From a virus, in IMG/VR virus record IMGVR_UViG_3300040795_000064, positions 1 to 31,793 of that record: a stretch of DNA of 31,793 bases; one strand, written 5' to 3'. Position numbers and translations under genes: made by a program. Below the pieces are notes generated by a model that saw only the letters and a program-made list of their open reading frames with translations, did not search any database and was not told the origin of the DNA. Positions 31,721 through 31,793 of the stretch are shown piece after piece; the stretch's first letter is position 1, and each line of letters starts with the position of its first letter.

Positions 31721-31793
31721 CTCTGAAATATAAATAATATTTTCTTTTTATGCGTATTTTTTCGAATTTTTTATAACAAAAAAAGGATAAGCG

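Noticed and set aside
1-31793. Circular or terminally redundant complete genome
   Set aside because: Joining the last bases to the first does not produce a start codon for the truncated frame at position 1 (an in-frame TAA lies just upstream), and no direct repeat of the ends is visible.
1-31793. CRISPR array, tRNA, integrase or attachment site
   Set aside because: No regular spaced repeats, no cloverleaf-like sequence and no recombinase motifs were seen on reading.

Overview
The window is most of the genome of a tailed phage or prophage with a contractile tail, from what looks like a Gram-negative host. That host type is suggested by a GH108-type endolysin, a pectate-lyase-type tailspike, cleavable signal peptides and a lipoprotein. 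DNA is moderately AT-rich with many A/T homopolymer runs. I see no integrase, repressor, tRNA, CRISPR array or complete insertion sequence, and I cannot name the host from sequence alone.

Left arm, 1-8708, mostly plus strand. It opens with a truncated CDS, a small hypothetical gene overlapping by 4 bases a short DNA-methyltransferase-like gene that lacks an NPPY motif, and then a promoter-led cassette of four consecutive genes for exported proteins (1602-3948: two secreted proteins, one protein with a glycine/alanine-rich membrane-active-looking segment, one lipoprotein). A membrane-anchored C39-like cysteine peptidase converges on this cassette. Next comes a DNA-replication module: a VRR-NUC nuclease (minus strand), then, diverging from it, a DUF2800 RecB/Cas4-like nuclease, a DUF2815 ssDNA-binding-like protein and a 650-residue family A DNA polymerase with a 3'-5' exonuclease domain. 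No helicase or primase is present in the window.

Right arm, 31518 down to 8720, almost entirely minus strand and nearly gap-free: one late operon. Transcription order is small terminase, large terminase, gpW-like joining protein, portal, an unrecognised 186-residue protein, S49 prohead protease with an in-frame nested scaffold start, lambda D-like decoration protein, lambda E-like major capsid protein, an FI-position protein, an FII-like joining protein, a tail-completion protein, contractile sheath, tube, tail assembly chaperone with a -1 frameshift site, tape measure, Mu gp43/44/45/46/47/48-like baseplate proteins, tailspike, endolysin and a likely holin or spanin. The head is lambda-like and the tail Mu-like, so the virion is a mosaic.

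The single plus-strand gene inside the late operon (22394-22774) encodes the N-terminal domain of IS5-type transposases (DUF4096) without the DDE core, and it overlaps the neighbouring tail gene antisense. The 275 bases upstream of the small terminase hold a terminator facing the late genes, a long inverted repeat and a GC-richer patch; this is where a late promoter, an antitermination leader and a cos site would be expected.

The best candidates for something undescribed are the exported-protein cassette with its C39 neighbour, the stand-alone antisense DUF4096 gene, and the methyltransferase-like pair at the left end.
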